Of a stretch of DNA of 64,000 bases, positions 34,052-49,000 are shown piece after piece. Source of the stretch: Atriophallophorus winterbourni. Taxonomy: Eukaryota > Platyhelminthes > Trematoda > Plagiorchiida > Microphallidae. The DNA lies in the NCBI GenBank assembly GCA_013407085.1, contig JACCGJ010013232.1:62001-126000 (forward strand). The letters are read 5' to 3'. Positions within the stretch are counted from its first letter, which is position 1; every line of letters starts with the position of its first letter. The notes below the pieces were generated by a model. It made no database searches and was not told where the DNA came from. It was given only the letters and a program-made list of their open reading frames with translations. Both the position numbers and the translations under genes were made by a program.

Positions 34052-37000
34052 CTGCAGCCACGGTGGGCTGATTGTGCAGACCGAATCCAAATGGTGAGCC
34101 TTCTCAACATACACACCACACGGCCAGTTTCTGGTTGTTTACACTCATACGGTTTTGCATGGAACAGTGACATTGGACGTTAAAGTTATCAGTGGTTGAA
34201 TCTGACTGGAACAAATCCGTTTAACCATACAGACACATCACGCACACCAAGAGAATGGTTCCGGGCTGTTTGTATACATCCAGTATGATCAATATGATGG
34301 AAGGTATTGACTAGGGTTGAATAACATACATGAGTGCCTCCAGCGCAAGGAAATCTTTGGGAGTCTACAAGGCAATCAAACATGACGAATTCAAATCCAT
34401 TTGAACCAGATATAGAGAGAAGGCCTACTAAGCAGTAGATGAAGAGTTCGACAACGGTATAGCAAATCAATGAACACGGTAACAAACTGACTCCACAGCA
34501 AGAGCCCGATTACGGTTCGCTGTCTCAGCAAAACGTACCATGAACAACTTGATCTTTTCGGTTAAATCTTCGTTTTGATGAAGCTGTTCCAGCGCGCTTT
34601 GACCGTTTGCAATGTGAGCGAGAACAAGGATACCCTGAGGTGGACAGACAACAAAACGTAAATACTAGATGGAGCTGGGCGCACACATAGATAAAGTCAT
34701 GTCCCGTTATTAAACAACGCGGTTGTTTACTAGGTAATGCTGCTCATTAATAAAACAAAATTCTTTCAAAACGGTATTGCATCAAAACGTGTTGTTACAC
34801 ACAGATCGATATTGATCGACAGATTGCGATCGTTGCTTTCACGTTAAAAAGCCATTAAAATTCAGGTGCTGTCAAACAACGTTTGACCTTGAATTCACGA
34901 TGTGTTTATTATTGGACTATTGGATTGTACGAGACCAGCACGAGTAAGATGAATGCTCTTGTTCCAATGACCGAGTCGTCTCATATCACAGCTGGTGAGC
35001 AATGTATTGCTTTAATCACATCGGTTCAACAATTGACAATAACCTTCCGCTAGAAATTCAAAACTAACAAGCGGTTTGACAGCAAACATTATATTGCCTC
35101 TTCATTTCGTACAAACTGAGGATCTTCTTGTGCTAGGGTTGCAGGGTAGTCTCGAATTCGGTAAATCCTACCCTGATGATGTCCCGTTTTAATTTCTAAG
35201 TTGGGAGCAACAACATAGTGATTGTGACAACGAAAAGAATAGAAGATAAAACGCGTGGCTTTGAACAGAAAAAAATTCTTGGTTCAAACCACGCTGCGGT
35301 TTAACATATGGGAAAATTCTATTAACCTTTATTCTCCAACATACCACGGTGCATGGGCGCGAAGCTTCGACCTTACGTAAAGAACACATTAGACGTCTCC
35401 AAGTATTTGACAACCGATGTCTCCGCAACATTACCAGTAGCTATTTAAGTCCCACCCTCTCCCATCTTTTAGGAATTTACTTTTTCATGGTTATGTGGCA
35501 GTTAAGCACTTGGTACATGCTACCGGTGTAATGCTATTTTTGATGATACGACGGTGTAAAATTATTACCGACAACAGTCAAAAAATAACTGCGACAAGCT
35601 GTTCAGTGGGTGAAATCATGTGACTTATACCGCATCGGGCACGGATGTGCAATCGTGCAGCACTTCAGTATTGCGCAGGCAACATGGTGATAAAATGATT
35701 TCCCAAATAGAGTGTGGAAACACACTGGAGTCTCGCTGTCATTTCAACTCATTTCTGTCTATGCCTGGGCAACCTGAAAGTATCTTATCCCACTTGCAGT
35801 GACTGAACGGCACTTGACTAAATCCAGGCTTGTGATTTGATTTATACCGCCTCGTCTTAAGGAAAACGGGGACAAGTAACCGTGTGGATGACATTGATTA
35901 GATAAGGGAAAACCCATGCATGCGAACTTTGAGGGACTGAAACCTGCTCACACCCACACAAATTACGAACGGGGCTAAAAGCTTTCCAGGTGCAGAAGGT
36001 CGATCGAGTCTCAGAGCAGTAGCATTGTTTTAATTTGGCAACGAAATAATAGATTTTCATCAATTATGAACCATTGAAAAAAGAGAAAGCACTGCAATCC
36101 ATGGACGGGAATTAAAGTAAGCTTGTAGCTTCGATGGTGGGCGACTAGGTAACTAGAACTCGGGAATCGCCACCAATCCAAGGCGTTTCATTACAAGATA
36201 GAATCATGAATACATAAATGAACTCACTTGTTCCTTGACCGTTCGCGGGTAATCGCCCTCTAGCACCGAGATTATCAACTGTGCGATATTCCACCAATGC
36301 TCGCCAACGACAGAATCAATCAACTGAAGAAACGACGGTTAGACGAATCAGGTGGGCATATACAAAACAAAGTCAGTCGAATTCAAGCCTCTTGATGGGT
36401 AACCCCAAAAGCACGGATGTGCAATCGTGCAGTATTTCTGTGCTGTGCGGCTAACATCGTGCTAAATTGATTGGCCAGAGGTAGTGAGTTGCATGCTGAA
36501 GCACGCTGGAGTCTCACTACCATTTCTATTTCTTTTGTACTATCTATCTAGGCCTGAGCAACCTGAAAGTATCTCAGCCCACATGCAGTCAAAGACTGCA
36601 TGTGGCACTTTGCCACACATCAACCTCAAAAGCGCGCTGATTGAAACAAATAACAATTAGTCTTAGTCTCTTAGTTAATCTTGAGTAAAAAAAAAGGTCT
36701 TTTTCATTAAAAAGAAAGCTAAAGAATAAATGATCGAATAATTCTTCGGGAAGTCAAAAATGGGTGCTATAAAATAACAGGTGCAGCTTAATATCATATA
36801 TGGTGGGGGATAGCATCTTAGGTTTGCAGCCACAAGCTACTAAAACGGAAATAGACCCGATTCACGGGACTTCGCAGCATCGTGTGGAAAGGAAATGGAT
36901 TAAGCTGCGTACAACACTTAAAATTGAAGGCAGTACAGCTAGCATAAATTTTATAACAATATCGATTTTAATATCAATGAATAGAGTAATAACAATGAAC

Positions 37001-40000
37001 GTGTTTCAACATTGTAGGGGGCCTTACTTAGTCAATTTCAATGCCCGATTCTTGTAATTACGTTGAACATCACTCACAAACCCGCATCTTAGCGAACAAC
37101 TCACAGATTCGGCGCTGGCGACACATAAGTAACTCGTTGTCAAACAATAAAAAACTCTTGGGGTGGCAATAGCGGCATCATTGTTTCTGAGAGCGAGATT
37201 AGGCAGGTTCGACAGTGACACTAAATCACAATGCACAGTAGTTCATAAAGAGTTCTCAAAAGTCAAGGGTTTCGATTCTTCAAAGTGCACCCTAGGAGAA
37301 AGCACCCAACTCCAATCAGTCACCATATTAACATATAAGAGCTATTTCCGGGGATATGCAATAACAGAGACGGTCTAGCATCTCTTTCGCTTAGCGATAC
37401 TAAAATCGGATATTCCGTGCAAACTCCCGTGGAATAATAAAGCAGTCGTTCGTAATGAACAGAGATACATTTGAGCACACTGCTTGAATCATTATTCGAT
37501 GATACTTTATCACGAGGCATTCTTAGGCTGAATCATATCCTAGGATCGCCACAAGACTGCCCTTACTCGAAAGTTTGATAACTTAAATGCCCATCTCGAA
37601 AAGGACTTAACCGAACGAAGGTGATACGAGGTGATGTGTGATAAGATAACCACAGCCAGGCAATCACAAACCTTCGAAATTTATATTTTTTATTGTTTCA
37701 TTTGAATCCTAACCAAGGGAGTCTGAGTAATGTTAATTGCTCTTCGTGATAAGGAGTTCCGACGAAGCAAAGCAAAATGGTTTCAAAACGTCCGTCACTC
37801 GCTTCTCCATTCTCAGTCTATGCTCGCAAAATTGGTTTTCAGAAGACAGTAAAAACACATGACACATGAAACTATTTTCAGGATAGTAAAAGCAGCTACG
37901 GCAAACCTGAATCGGTTTGATTAACATTGTGACTGACTGCTCAGACTAACTTGAAAACAGCCAAAAACTAACACACGCATGGTCGAATCATACCTTTCTG
38001 TGGCGCAAAAGATTTCGCAACAACATCAGAGTGTAGTAGACCAGTAACGTCTGCACGGGAACCGATCCCTTGGCAGAATGCATGAGAGATTCAATTGAGG
38101 TCGGAAGGCTGTCACTGCGATGCTTTTGAATTCCATCAGACGTGGAGCTAAAGCGAAAGAATCCATGGAAAGGACACACTGTATGGATTAGCAATTTAGG
38201 GAAAAATCGAATTCGATAGAATATCAACATTTTAGCGAATGTGTATCTCGGACACCATAGATGTATAAAGGGACGGGGAAAACAAACCGCGCTGGCTGCA
38301 GAGCGCTAGGGTGAATGCTGATGGCGTTTGTTCGTTTAACAAGTAGTTCTGGGTAACTGTGATCACAATGTTCGCTAAGTTCCGCGGGAAAGAACCGCAT
38401 GAATGAATGAATGAAGGCACAAGCCCACTCCAGGTAGTGCCGTGCAGTCACAGACTACACATGGGCTAAGATACTGTCAGGTTGCACAGGCCTATACAAG
38501 AAATGCTAGTGAGACTCCAGCCTGTTTCAGCATGCAGCTCACTACCCGTGGCCAATCAATTTAGCACGGTGTTAGCCGCACAGCCGCGTGGTACATGAGC
38601 TGACACTAATTTGGTATAAAAATCTTGTGCTGCATGTGCCGATAGTTCTTTTTACTACATAAGATAATATGACGTTTTCACCGACCGATGTTCATTTATA
38701 AGTTTTTATTGATAAGAAATTTGAGTATCTCATTTAGATAACGCGTCCACCATAGATACTGATTTACCAGAACTCTGAAAGACTACTTATTCTATGAACA
38801 AAGAAATACATTATTTACTACCGTTTAAAACGGCACTGTTAAGCAGCTAGCGTAATCACGCCAATTTTAAGTTTCCTGCAAACAAAACCATGTTCCTGAT
38901 GTCAGATCAAAGGCCAGTCATTACTGACTGAATTGATAAGTAGTGAGTTGTCGAGGGAAGAAGAAATTAGATCTGTGGTTACAGTACCTTGGACAGTATC
39001 TTAGCCCACGTACAGTCTATGAATGTGCGTCACTTTGCAAGAATCACGCTTGTGCTTCAACACATACCTTGGATTACAAGATAGCGACGATTTGCGCGGT
39101 GGGAATCCTGATTCCAGTGAAACGCGTCGAAGCACTGAGGTGTGTTCAAGTTCGCCTGATTGAATCACAAAAAGAACCGGACGAAGAATCTCCAGCCAGG
39201 CGCCTTGGTTCACCAAACGTTGGAACAAATCTGAACAGAAGTCAGCAGACGCGCCGTGAAGCAAATTGGCCAAACCCCAAATCCCGTTCAAGCGGAAGTA
39301 GGCGAGCGTCTGGTGAAGTTGGTGTGACGAAAGAGTGAGACACGGTCTCAAATCTGCCGTTTGTTCAGTGGAACTGGATCCATCGCATCCAGTGTCGACT
39401 GACGACCCGCGAGTTGTTCGCAGAGAGTACTCCGAGGATTTGATCAATTGGATAAACAAATTCAAACATTGATCGACGATTTCCTCGGAAGTCTATGAAA
39501 TAGCACATTCGATTTTTAAAATACGGGATCAATTGAGAATAAAATAGGTACAGGAAACACACAGTGAGGATTATTTGACGTGTAATCTACATTCACAATT
39601 CCATTGTTTTAATAATTTTTTCGGTAACGGTGGTGAAGCCTTGCATAACTATGATCTAAAAGGTTTCTTGTGACATAAATGAACGACAACATTCCGAATT
39701 GCACCTCCTCTATGCAAAGAACTGCTTGTTTGTTCGACAGAATGTAAAATAATTGAAGAGAAAGTGAAAAGGTACGAGCTATACAAATATGAGCAACTGT
39801 AACACAGATGGTCCACGCTAAATAATTATAAAAATCGGCACGGAAACTTCGTCAGCGTAAGGGTGATGGTAAGAAATCACAAATACGACGAGAAGAACAA
39901 AACTGAGCGTGGAATGCGGTTGAGGGTTAAATGAGGTATTTTATCGCACACAGAAATGCCAAATTTGGTTGTGTCACTCATCTTTCGGTTTAATTTAACA

Positions 40001-43000
40001 ACAACACAATAGCTGATGGTTCAGAAATCCTAATCCACAAGGACCACGAAACCTATTGTGCAAGTAGGGTTGCTGTGACGCATATTTACGCTCTATGCAA
40101 TCGTACAGTACTTCTGTACTGTGCAGCTAACACCGTGCTAAACTGATTGGCCTGAGCTGCATGCTGAACCACGCTGGAGTCTCGATACCATCTTTATTCT
40201 CTATTTCTCATATCTGTCTAGGCCTGGGCAACCTGACAGTATCTTAATCCACGTGCAGTCTCTGATTGTGCGGCACTTTACTTTACTTTTGTGCGACTAT
40301 CTCCTCCTGGAGGATGAGTCGGCTCCAATGAAGATTCTTGGGAATTTGGGTACAAAGCGGCGTCCCCAGCACCACTCGGCTTGTTCGAGTCAGCTTCTAT
40401 AGCCTTTTCACAACCAAGTGCAACCTGCAAGGCAGCAGGGAGTTGACAGAAAGAGGTGGAGTGCACCAAATAACCGTCTGCCAGACTCCGTTTCAGATTT
40501 TTCCTCAGGGTTTTCTCCCGAAGCTGTTCCCGCGATCGGGTATCCCGCAAGGCAGCGGAGGTTTAAAATCAGGGTTTTCTTTCCCTTAGATTAAATGCCC
40601 TTCCAGGCTAACGAGCTCCATCTACCCGAAGCAAACTGGTTTTCAGGCGCCAGTCACTCGCCCCTTCTCCTGTTCGTAGAAGCAGTTCCGCCGGGCTCAG
40701 AGAGCCACTCGTGCAGGCCAGAAGCTGGACTTGGTTGTCAGAGGCTATTTGAGACGCATGGCATATGGGAGCATTTTATAAACAGTGGGAGCTTATCCCC
40801 ACTGCCACCCCCGGCTATGACAACCTTTGCGGCACTTTGCCAGGATCAGGCTTCTGCTTTCATACTACACCATACAATGACCTACTTTCCGCCACCGATG
40901 GGCAACGAACGAACGCGAGGCACAGCCAACTCTGTGTTGGAAATCGAATTTTTCCAAGGACAGCTACAACCGATTGCTTTCAAAATATCATCACAAAAAT
41001 ATATATAAGATGGTCCTGTGAAGAACCTCTGAATGTGAAGTTGTCTTACCACGTGATAGCATGGCAAGAGAAAATACAATTTTCGTTTGGAGAAATAAAA
41101 CCTTCATTGATCGATTAGACGCACAAAATTGCACTCAAGCATGATGCTGATAGCATACTCGGTATGACAGAGTCACGTGGTGCAATATCAGCTGATTTCA
41201 CGAGCGATTCACCTTGACCGGACTGAGGATACCAACAAACATAAGTAGACTTGGTCTACTAGAAATGATATAAATTAAAAAAGCTACCCGAATAGAATCG
41301 TAGAATAATTGATATCATGACAATGAATTTACAAGCAGTCGGTTAGAGCAGTTTTTAATGGGTAACCCTTCGTTCCTGACAATCGCACACACTACTCAAA
41401 CAAACGAATTGGATGTTTGCGGCAAGAACACGGTTTAAGACATATTCGTAACTATAACTAGCCACCGCAATATAGGATTGCGGAGAAAGGATGTGCCAAG
41501 TTTAGTAAGATTACTCGCTAGGGCGTTCCGGTGTCTCTGGCATGCGACTCTTCGGGAAAACCAGAATTTAGCGTCAATCAAGATGGAATCCCAGGAATTT
41601 ACTGTGTAATTTTGAGCGATAAATCTATAAAAGAATTTTGTAGCATACGCATTACAATAAGAGGAAACTCAACGAACGCAATTGACGAGTTAACTAGGAA
41701 ATATTGCAACTTGAAACAGTTGAAATACTAATAAAGTGTAAATGTTTGAAAAACTCAACCCAAATTCTTTGGGTTGAAATAGAAACGTTAAGTGGGGAGG
41801 ACAAAATGCTAATCTGTGTAAGTGTGAGTGAGACTCCAGCGTGTTTTAGCATGCAACTCACTACCGGTGGCCAATCAAGTTAGCACGATGTTAGCCGCAC
41901 AGCACAACAGTACTGCACAATTGCACCAAAGTATCTGATGACGTGGACTACATACTTTTCCATATGGGAACATACGTACAAATTTTGAAATGATCGTCAT
42001 AGTAGGATCTTAGAAGAGTTTAAGAATGAGCCAAATTGAAATAACAAGGCCGTTATAAAAGTTGACACAGAAGCATCAGCACCGACAGATTTAGACGTCA
42101 TTGGGCACAGAGACTGATTTTCAGAAATCGATTTAACAAACAAGGTAGGCGACAACTCACTTGTCTTGCCGGAGACATTGGCAGCAAGATATTAATCAGA
42201 GTCGATGAAGCCGCTTCCACCAGAGCAGCACACAGGCTATTCCCCTGACAAGCCAAGGATAGGTTGTTTTCAACGGCCTGTGATTTAATGAAATTAGAGA
42301 CAATAATTTCAAACACCACCGACCACGATAGAACTGATCTTGAAGTGGCAACTGAGAGAACAAGAGTGAAAGATTGTATCAATTTGAAATGAATCTGCTT
42401 ACATTGATTAGAAATCGTAAGGTCTGCTCCTGGCGAAAGTACCAATGATGCGATTTGAATGACCTTGATAACACGTGGAGGAACACCGAGATAGAATGCT
42501 GTGAAAAGAATTTAATGCAGAAGCGGTGAATAGAGAAAGGGATTCAGATACTGCGACCTATACAGTAACAACGAAATTGCGGAAAACGGGGATCTAGGGA
42601 AACAGCCCCGAGAGCATTGTTTCCTGAACCCTTCGGTGAGGGACCGGACATAATGAAATTCCTGATTACGTGTTCGCTAGGATTGGTCACGCAATCACTG
42701 AACCAGAGCAGACTTATTGAATGAGAACAGTTCGGGACCTGAAAGGTCCCCGTGGTATTGTACGCGGTTTAAGACATACTCGTAACTATAACTAGCCATC
42801 GCAATATAGGACTGCGGAGACAGACTGTGCCATGATACTGGGAATTCTAAAGGTGAATTGTAAACTAACTAGGGTGGAGCCTTCCAGAAGTTAAACATGT
42901 CAAGTAGCAATAGAAACATTGTTGTCCCCATTCTACACACGGATATAAAGTTATTCGCTATACCATCCACCACATCGAGCCAGCCCTTACGAATTGGAGT

Positions 43001-46000
43001 TCAAGAAATCATGAGTGTTAAAAATGTTAAACGTAATCAACAAGTTGTTCATTATGACATATCCTTCTGTTTGGTTAAACGGGTACTACAGACTACAAAA
43101 TCACGGAATCGAGAAAGTATTCGGTGATTAACCAACCACAGAAATCGTCAAGTCGATTTTCGTATAGCAAGCAACGCCCCACGAAATTACTGGCTTATTA
43201 TCAACATCAGAAGTGCTCAAAACCGAGAGCAAAGGTTTAGGCTCGACCTCCTTCGACACAATGAGTTTTTGACTGCTGCATTTTAACAAAACTAGGGTTT
43301 ACAGAAAATTACTAACTTTATTCGGCTTACTCGATGAGTACAATACCCGGTTTATTTTATGCCTTGTATTATGCAACTCCGAGAAAGCACCATTCTCATT
43401 TACCACTACCAACCAACTTTCGCTTGACAATCTTGAAGCCACCGCCAATCAGAGGAAAGTTTCGAGTCGATGACAAGTTTCGTGAGAGATGAGTCTGTTT
43501 TACAGAGAGCGTGGTCAACCATCCATGCAAATTGAAAGTCGAATGAACGTCGCACGCTATATCGCTCGAGCGAGCCGAAGATAGCCTTGAGTTACTAAAC
43601 AATCGAACGCCTTTAATGGCATCCCGAGACAGCAAGGTCATCGCTCACATACAAATAATGTAAAGCGGATTACTTTTAAGGCTAAGGAAACAATTGAATT
43701 AAATTTACAAGCAACACTTGACCTCACTAGGTCTTTCGCATAACCGCTAGGTAATATACGAGAAGCGAGAAACTGGACAACAAGGCCGTAATCGATCAGA
43801 GAGCACAACTGTTGGACGGGTAGGGCCACACTAAACAAAATTGCTTTTATTTTCGACGCGTCAATCTCGAGGTCAACTCTTGTAGTTAAACTTAGTTAAT
43901 GTCACTGACGCCATTCCGTCCCGCTAAATCCAGTGGTCGGAAGTAAGAAAAATGTTAATATCGCAAGTAGCTTCGTTCGGCAAGAAATACATCCCCAACA
44001 GGACTTCATCCGCCTGATGACGAGTTATAAACAACCCCGTGAATGCGGAACTCTAGCCACCGTAGATGTGTCGAGCACAACACTACACTGTCAGATAGCA
44101 TAAAGGGCTGAAGGTCGAAAGATGTGTGCGTGGTCACGTGCCTGCTAGTGCAGGCGACGTTTTCGTTTGTTCGAACGACACTCAAATGTTTATTCATCAC
44201 CAATAGCAATTTGAACGCACGAGTGACCTTCATTTGAAAAATATCGTTATCAAGTAAACCTTAATTCGCTGTGCTTTCGTTGTTATAAAACAATGACCCA
44301 GGTTTTGAGTGGTTAGCTAACAATGTGTTTTAGAACTTTTCTAATAATATCACGTTAAACACGCACGGGCAAGTCAAACACGTGCGATTTACCTGAAACT
44401 CCAAAACTAAGTTTGAATGATCCGGGCCAAGCGGCTTGAGGTTGATGGTGAATTCAATCAATTTCGTACACATCGTGGTTTCTGTGAACTGGGAAAATCA
44501 GAGAAGGAAAAGGATAATGACTATCGAACGGTTGACGAGGTGAAAAATTGAAACGTGAGCGACGATACAAAAAGAAAGACTCTTTAAAACACAAGTGTAC
44601 GAAAGATCCTTGATTGCGCGTGCGCACTGAGCTTGGTATGGATTGGAAAGCGAAAAAGTTGTGGCTGTAGGTAGACTGGTTCAAAAGTTTACGTAGCTGA
44701 ACTGAGCGAACTGAGATTGAGACCAATGTGTTCAAAGCGACCACATAGACGCGCAATCATAATGCGCCCTAGACTGGTATTGAGTTGCGTAACTCGTCTT
44801 CTTATAGCAATTATCGCCTATCATATATATACAGATAAACCCGACCAATATGACAGCATATCAGCCCATAGATGTGAGGCATTTGCCTGACCCAAATATA
44901 ACTTTTCAGACATGCTACGAATTGACTGCAGTATTTTGTTATTAATGTGTCTCTGAAAAGTCTTGAGTTGAAATACAATACTAGGTGTGCCACAATATTG
45001 TGTACGGATATGAAACTATATAGTACTTATGTATTGGGGTGGTAACGCCGCGTTAAATTGAGTTGCTACCAGTATTGAGCGGCATGTGGAACACACTGGA
45101 GTTTCACTGTCAGGTTCGTTTTCTTATGGTCCTGAGCAAGTATCTTAGCCCACGTACAGTCATCATTACACCGTCCGAATGCCTAACTGCCGCACAACCA
45201 TAAAAAAGTAAAATCCTAAGAGATGGGAAAGCGTGGAAATTAAATAGCTATGGATTCTATAGAAGAGTAAGCACAAACAAACTGGGAAGAGGTGCTACAC
45301 CTCGAATGGAACATGCATTCAAACAAGTTTCGTGAACGAGTAGAGCGACATCAGCATGGCAGCTTCCTTGCGGCTTTCACTGTCATGCATCATAACAAGC
45401 TTTTCTCGTCACTCCGCTTGACAACCCACGTACAGTATATGACTACGCTTCACTTTGCTTGGATCCACTTGTGATTTCGTACGTGCTTCTAAATAGGTGG
45501 CATAAACCTTGTGGGAAACGAACGGAAGAGTCTCCAGGTTTTGACAATTGACGGTTCCACGAAGTTGTTATCGTTCTTTGGTAATGTCAGGCATGTCTAA
45601 CACTTGGCATACCGATTATCGTTTAAGATGAGGATGGAGCACATCCCCGTTGGTTAAGGCATATATTGTTGATTCTGAAACCGTCGATTTTCGGATGTTT
45701 TGTCGGACACAGTAACGAACAATTCCAGATTGTAAGGGGGTCAGATTCCGGTATACCCTAAGAATATTATTGCCATAAAGAGTAAATTGGCTGAGGTTTG
45801 TTCGATTAATCGTAACAATGATTGCTTAAACGAGGAAAGAATAAAGGTTCAGTTGTGGTCACTGAAGGCAACACTTTGAAGTGTTTGTTTAATATTGTAC
45901 GTAAATGATTATATGTACGTATACTGATGGGCACAGTCGATGCGGGGAGGTAAAACCGCGCACAGAGGTGATAACTTACCAACACACGGATCGCTTCAGA

Positions 46001-49000
46001 CGTCGATGCCAGACAAGCAAATAACTTGACCAAGGGAATCAGGTGTTCCAGGAATTGTATATGGTTGTGCTATAAAAGGATGGAAAAATAGTCATGATGT
46101 GTGCAACGATCTCATTAAACAACAAGAATTACGAGCAGCACCCACGTAATCTGAAGCTTCTTGAACCGCGTTGATCACCGAAGTCACTCGAGCGTCTACT
46201 TCACGGATGAAGGAATTTGTGTACACCGTCCAAAAGTGTAACTCAGACCTCCGATTGATGACCAGCACCAGAACGTGACAGACCCATGACAAGATACGAA
46301 TATCCTCTACGTGCAAGCAACCATCGGTAAGAGGTTGTATGACCTGACGAACGAGGGGAGGGATTGGCTTTTACTGAACAACTCCAGATCATTGTGACAG
46401 AACTAAGTATGCAATAAGCAGTCAACAAATCGTAGTGGCATGTAAAGATTACTATATAAAGGGACTAAAATAACCATATTTCACATGCAAGGGAGATTGG
46501 TTACAAAATAGTACACGTGGCAGTCTTCGTACTTGGAAACTAGTGGGAAATTACAAGGAATCAGCCTTGCTGAAATTGTTCTACTAATGAGTGGGAACTC
46601 GATATTTACCGGGATGTGATAAGTTCTGCGATCTCAAAATTGGAGCCCCGTTGCAACATTATCAAACGTGAGAAGTCCAGCATAAATTCATGGATTTGAA
46701 GTGAACCATTATTAAGAATCACAAAAACGGTCGAAAATTTAGAAGGGGTGAAATGAAGAGGATGCACAATTTCACGTCCGTACACACTATTGAATGAAAC
46801 AACATGCTTACGAGCTGGATCAAACGAAAAACGCATCGAAAAACAACCTACCAACAGCGCGACATCATCATCCGTCAATCTGAGCCCAGTGGATGAGGCT
46901 ACTTTTATTCCAAATTGATCGGAAGCACCTATCGGGGACCTTTTCAACATGCGCCAGTAGATTAAACCCCGAAGCAGACCCAACAATAATTGTGTCTCAT
47001 GTCTCATGGGAAATCCCGAGGAAACAGGCGACGCTGGCGAGAGTGTCAATGGCACCGAGGAAGGAATATCAGAGCTGGATTTGGGGTCACGATTTCCACA
47101 TCCACGCTGAGCATCAGACAGCTGACGATCGGGAGACAATCGACAGAAAAGAGTTGATGGGAGAGTAGACACAGAACCATTCAGATGGCTATAGCAGGCC
47201 AGCAACAATCGTGCATCGGTTTCCATGTACACTAGAACAAAAATAGTGAATTGGGGCGAGCGAAGGGAGAAATATTTCGAGGTGAATGAGAAAAAGTTGT
47301 AGATAAATGTAACCAGTGACAGATCGTAATTTATTAATACCATTAGCATAAACAACGGAGGAGCAGTAGTGCCTCAATCTCACCTAGCGATTATAAAGCA
47401 GCATATGATCATGACGGAATTAATGACGTACAACTAAGAAACGGGGCATATTTATTGTTGTGTGTGATGCAGGAATGTTCGGCTTTCGAGAGGAAGATAA
47501 TAAGCAAGGTCTGCTGAGCTTCAAAGCTTAACAACTGCACCCAGAACTAAATATTCAAACATGTTGGAGTTGCGACCTTAAACTCAGAATGTGAGCACTA
47601 TACGAGGTTACAATTGAAGCTTGCGTCTGTCTATGGTGACTAGGCAAGCAACGGGTTTCCTGAAGAAACATAGCTGGTTCATATAAAAGTAGAAAAGAAA
47701 TATTGTAGTCAATATGAAAATAAATGACCTTGGCATTGAAATGTTTGAAACTACCGTATGTTGATCTCGCTGAAGAGCAGACATCAATTGGGATAAGGTG
47801 AATTTTTTAATTATAAAAAAGAATATACAAAAAGATGGGAATAGAACATGGATAAAGATTGTTGCCAAAAATGAGTTGCTTTTTATATATTGGGGCTGAA
47901 GAGTGTGGACATAAAGAAAGTTGAAGAATTAATTGGAAAATGCATACTTGACTTGTTGATAATGGGCCGTTGCCTCTTTGACGGCAATCGGAATTATGAC
48001 TTATACGTGAGATTTACTTGACCTTGACCAAACAACGTTTACTGACAAGGAAAGAACGGAGGTTCTCGACATTAAACCACTATATAATATGCAGATAGTC
48101 TCCTACATCCAGAAGAAATGCGACGCGTTAAAATGTATCTGATCTTTATGATTAACGTAAAAAGTGGCGACGATCTCTGTAAGTGAAATATAGCGAAAAA
48201 TGCTAAGCAGTCTCGAAAAATGATCTTAAAGTGGTTTTTATCGGGTTGATGTGACTCGTAGGGTTGGTACCTTACTTTACTTTTGTGCGACTATCTCCTC
48301 CTGGAGGATGTGTCGGCTTCAATGAAGGCTTCCCTAGCACGACTCGGCGTTTGTTCAAGTCAGCTTCTCTAGCCTTTGCACAACCAAGTGCGAGCAAGCA
48401 AGACACCATGGTTTTGCCAGAAAGAGATGGTGTGCACCAATTAACCGTCCACGAGACTCTGCTCCAGATTTTTCCCCACGGTTTTCTCCCGAAACCTTTC
48501 CCGCGATTGGGTATCCCGCAAGGCAGCGGAGGTATAAAATCAGGGTTTTCCTTTCCTTAGATGAACTGCCCACTCAGGCTAACGAGCTCCACCTGCTCGA
48601 AGCAAACTTTTTTCAGGTGCCAGTCACGCCCTCGCCCCTTCTTCTATTGGTAGAAGCAGTTACGCCAGACTAGGTGAGCCACTCGTGCAGGCAGGAAGCT
48701 GGACTTGTTTAGTGCTTATCTCCAGGTTCCTTACCAAGGAGATGTACAGGTGATATGATTTCACCCACGGGACTGGATGCTAGACTGCGCTGTTATTTTC
48801 CGAACTATAGTTGATAAACTTTTGTACATGGATATGGCGGTGTTCTTGGTTAAGCACATTTCCAGAGATGCCAACCGAGGCATCATCGAGGAGAGCATTA
48901 TACCGGTTTCAAGTACGGTTCCTGATAGCCACCTTCGGTCGATGTCAATCATCAAGGTGTTTTAGATGACTAAACACTGCGAGTGGAAAAGAACAATCGC

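Noticed and set aside
34340..34380. Small minus-strand exon-like segment (DSQRFPCAGGTH) with acceptor and donor
   Set aside because: Exons 17 and 18 of ARMC8 join in phase without it, and it has no match to the family.
40085..40130. Terminal inverted repeats at R1 ends (possible DNA transposon)
   Set aside because: GCACGATTGCAC-like palindromes occur at one end only; the other end is a CATA-type tail, which fits a retroposon better.
40338..40589. Open frame conserved in three places (40338, 48264, 54566 on the plus strand)
   Set aside because: The three frames are copies of the R2 retroposon. Conservation reflects repeat identity, both strands are open, and no domain is present.
43396..43641. 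81-codon minus-strand frame between ARMC8 exons 11 and 12
   Set aside because: No armadillo-like pattern, and exons 11 and 12 are in phase without it.
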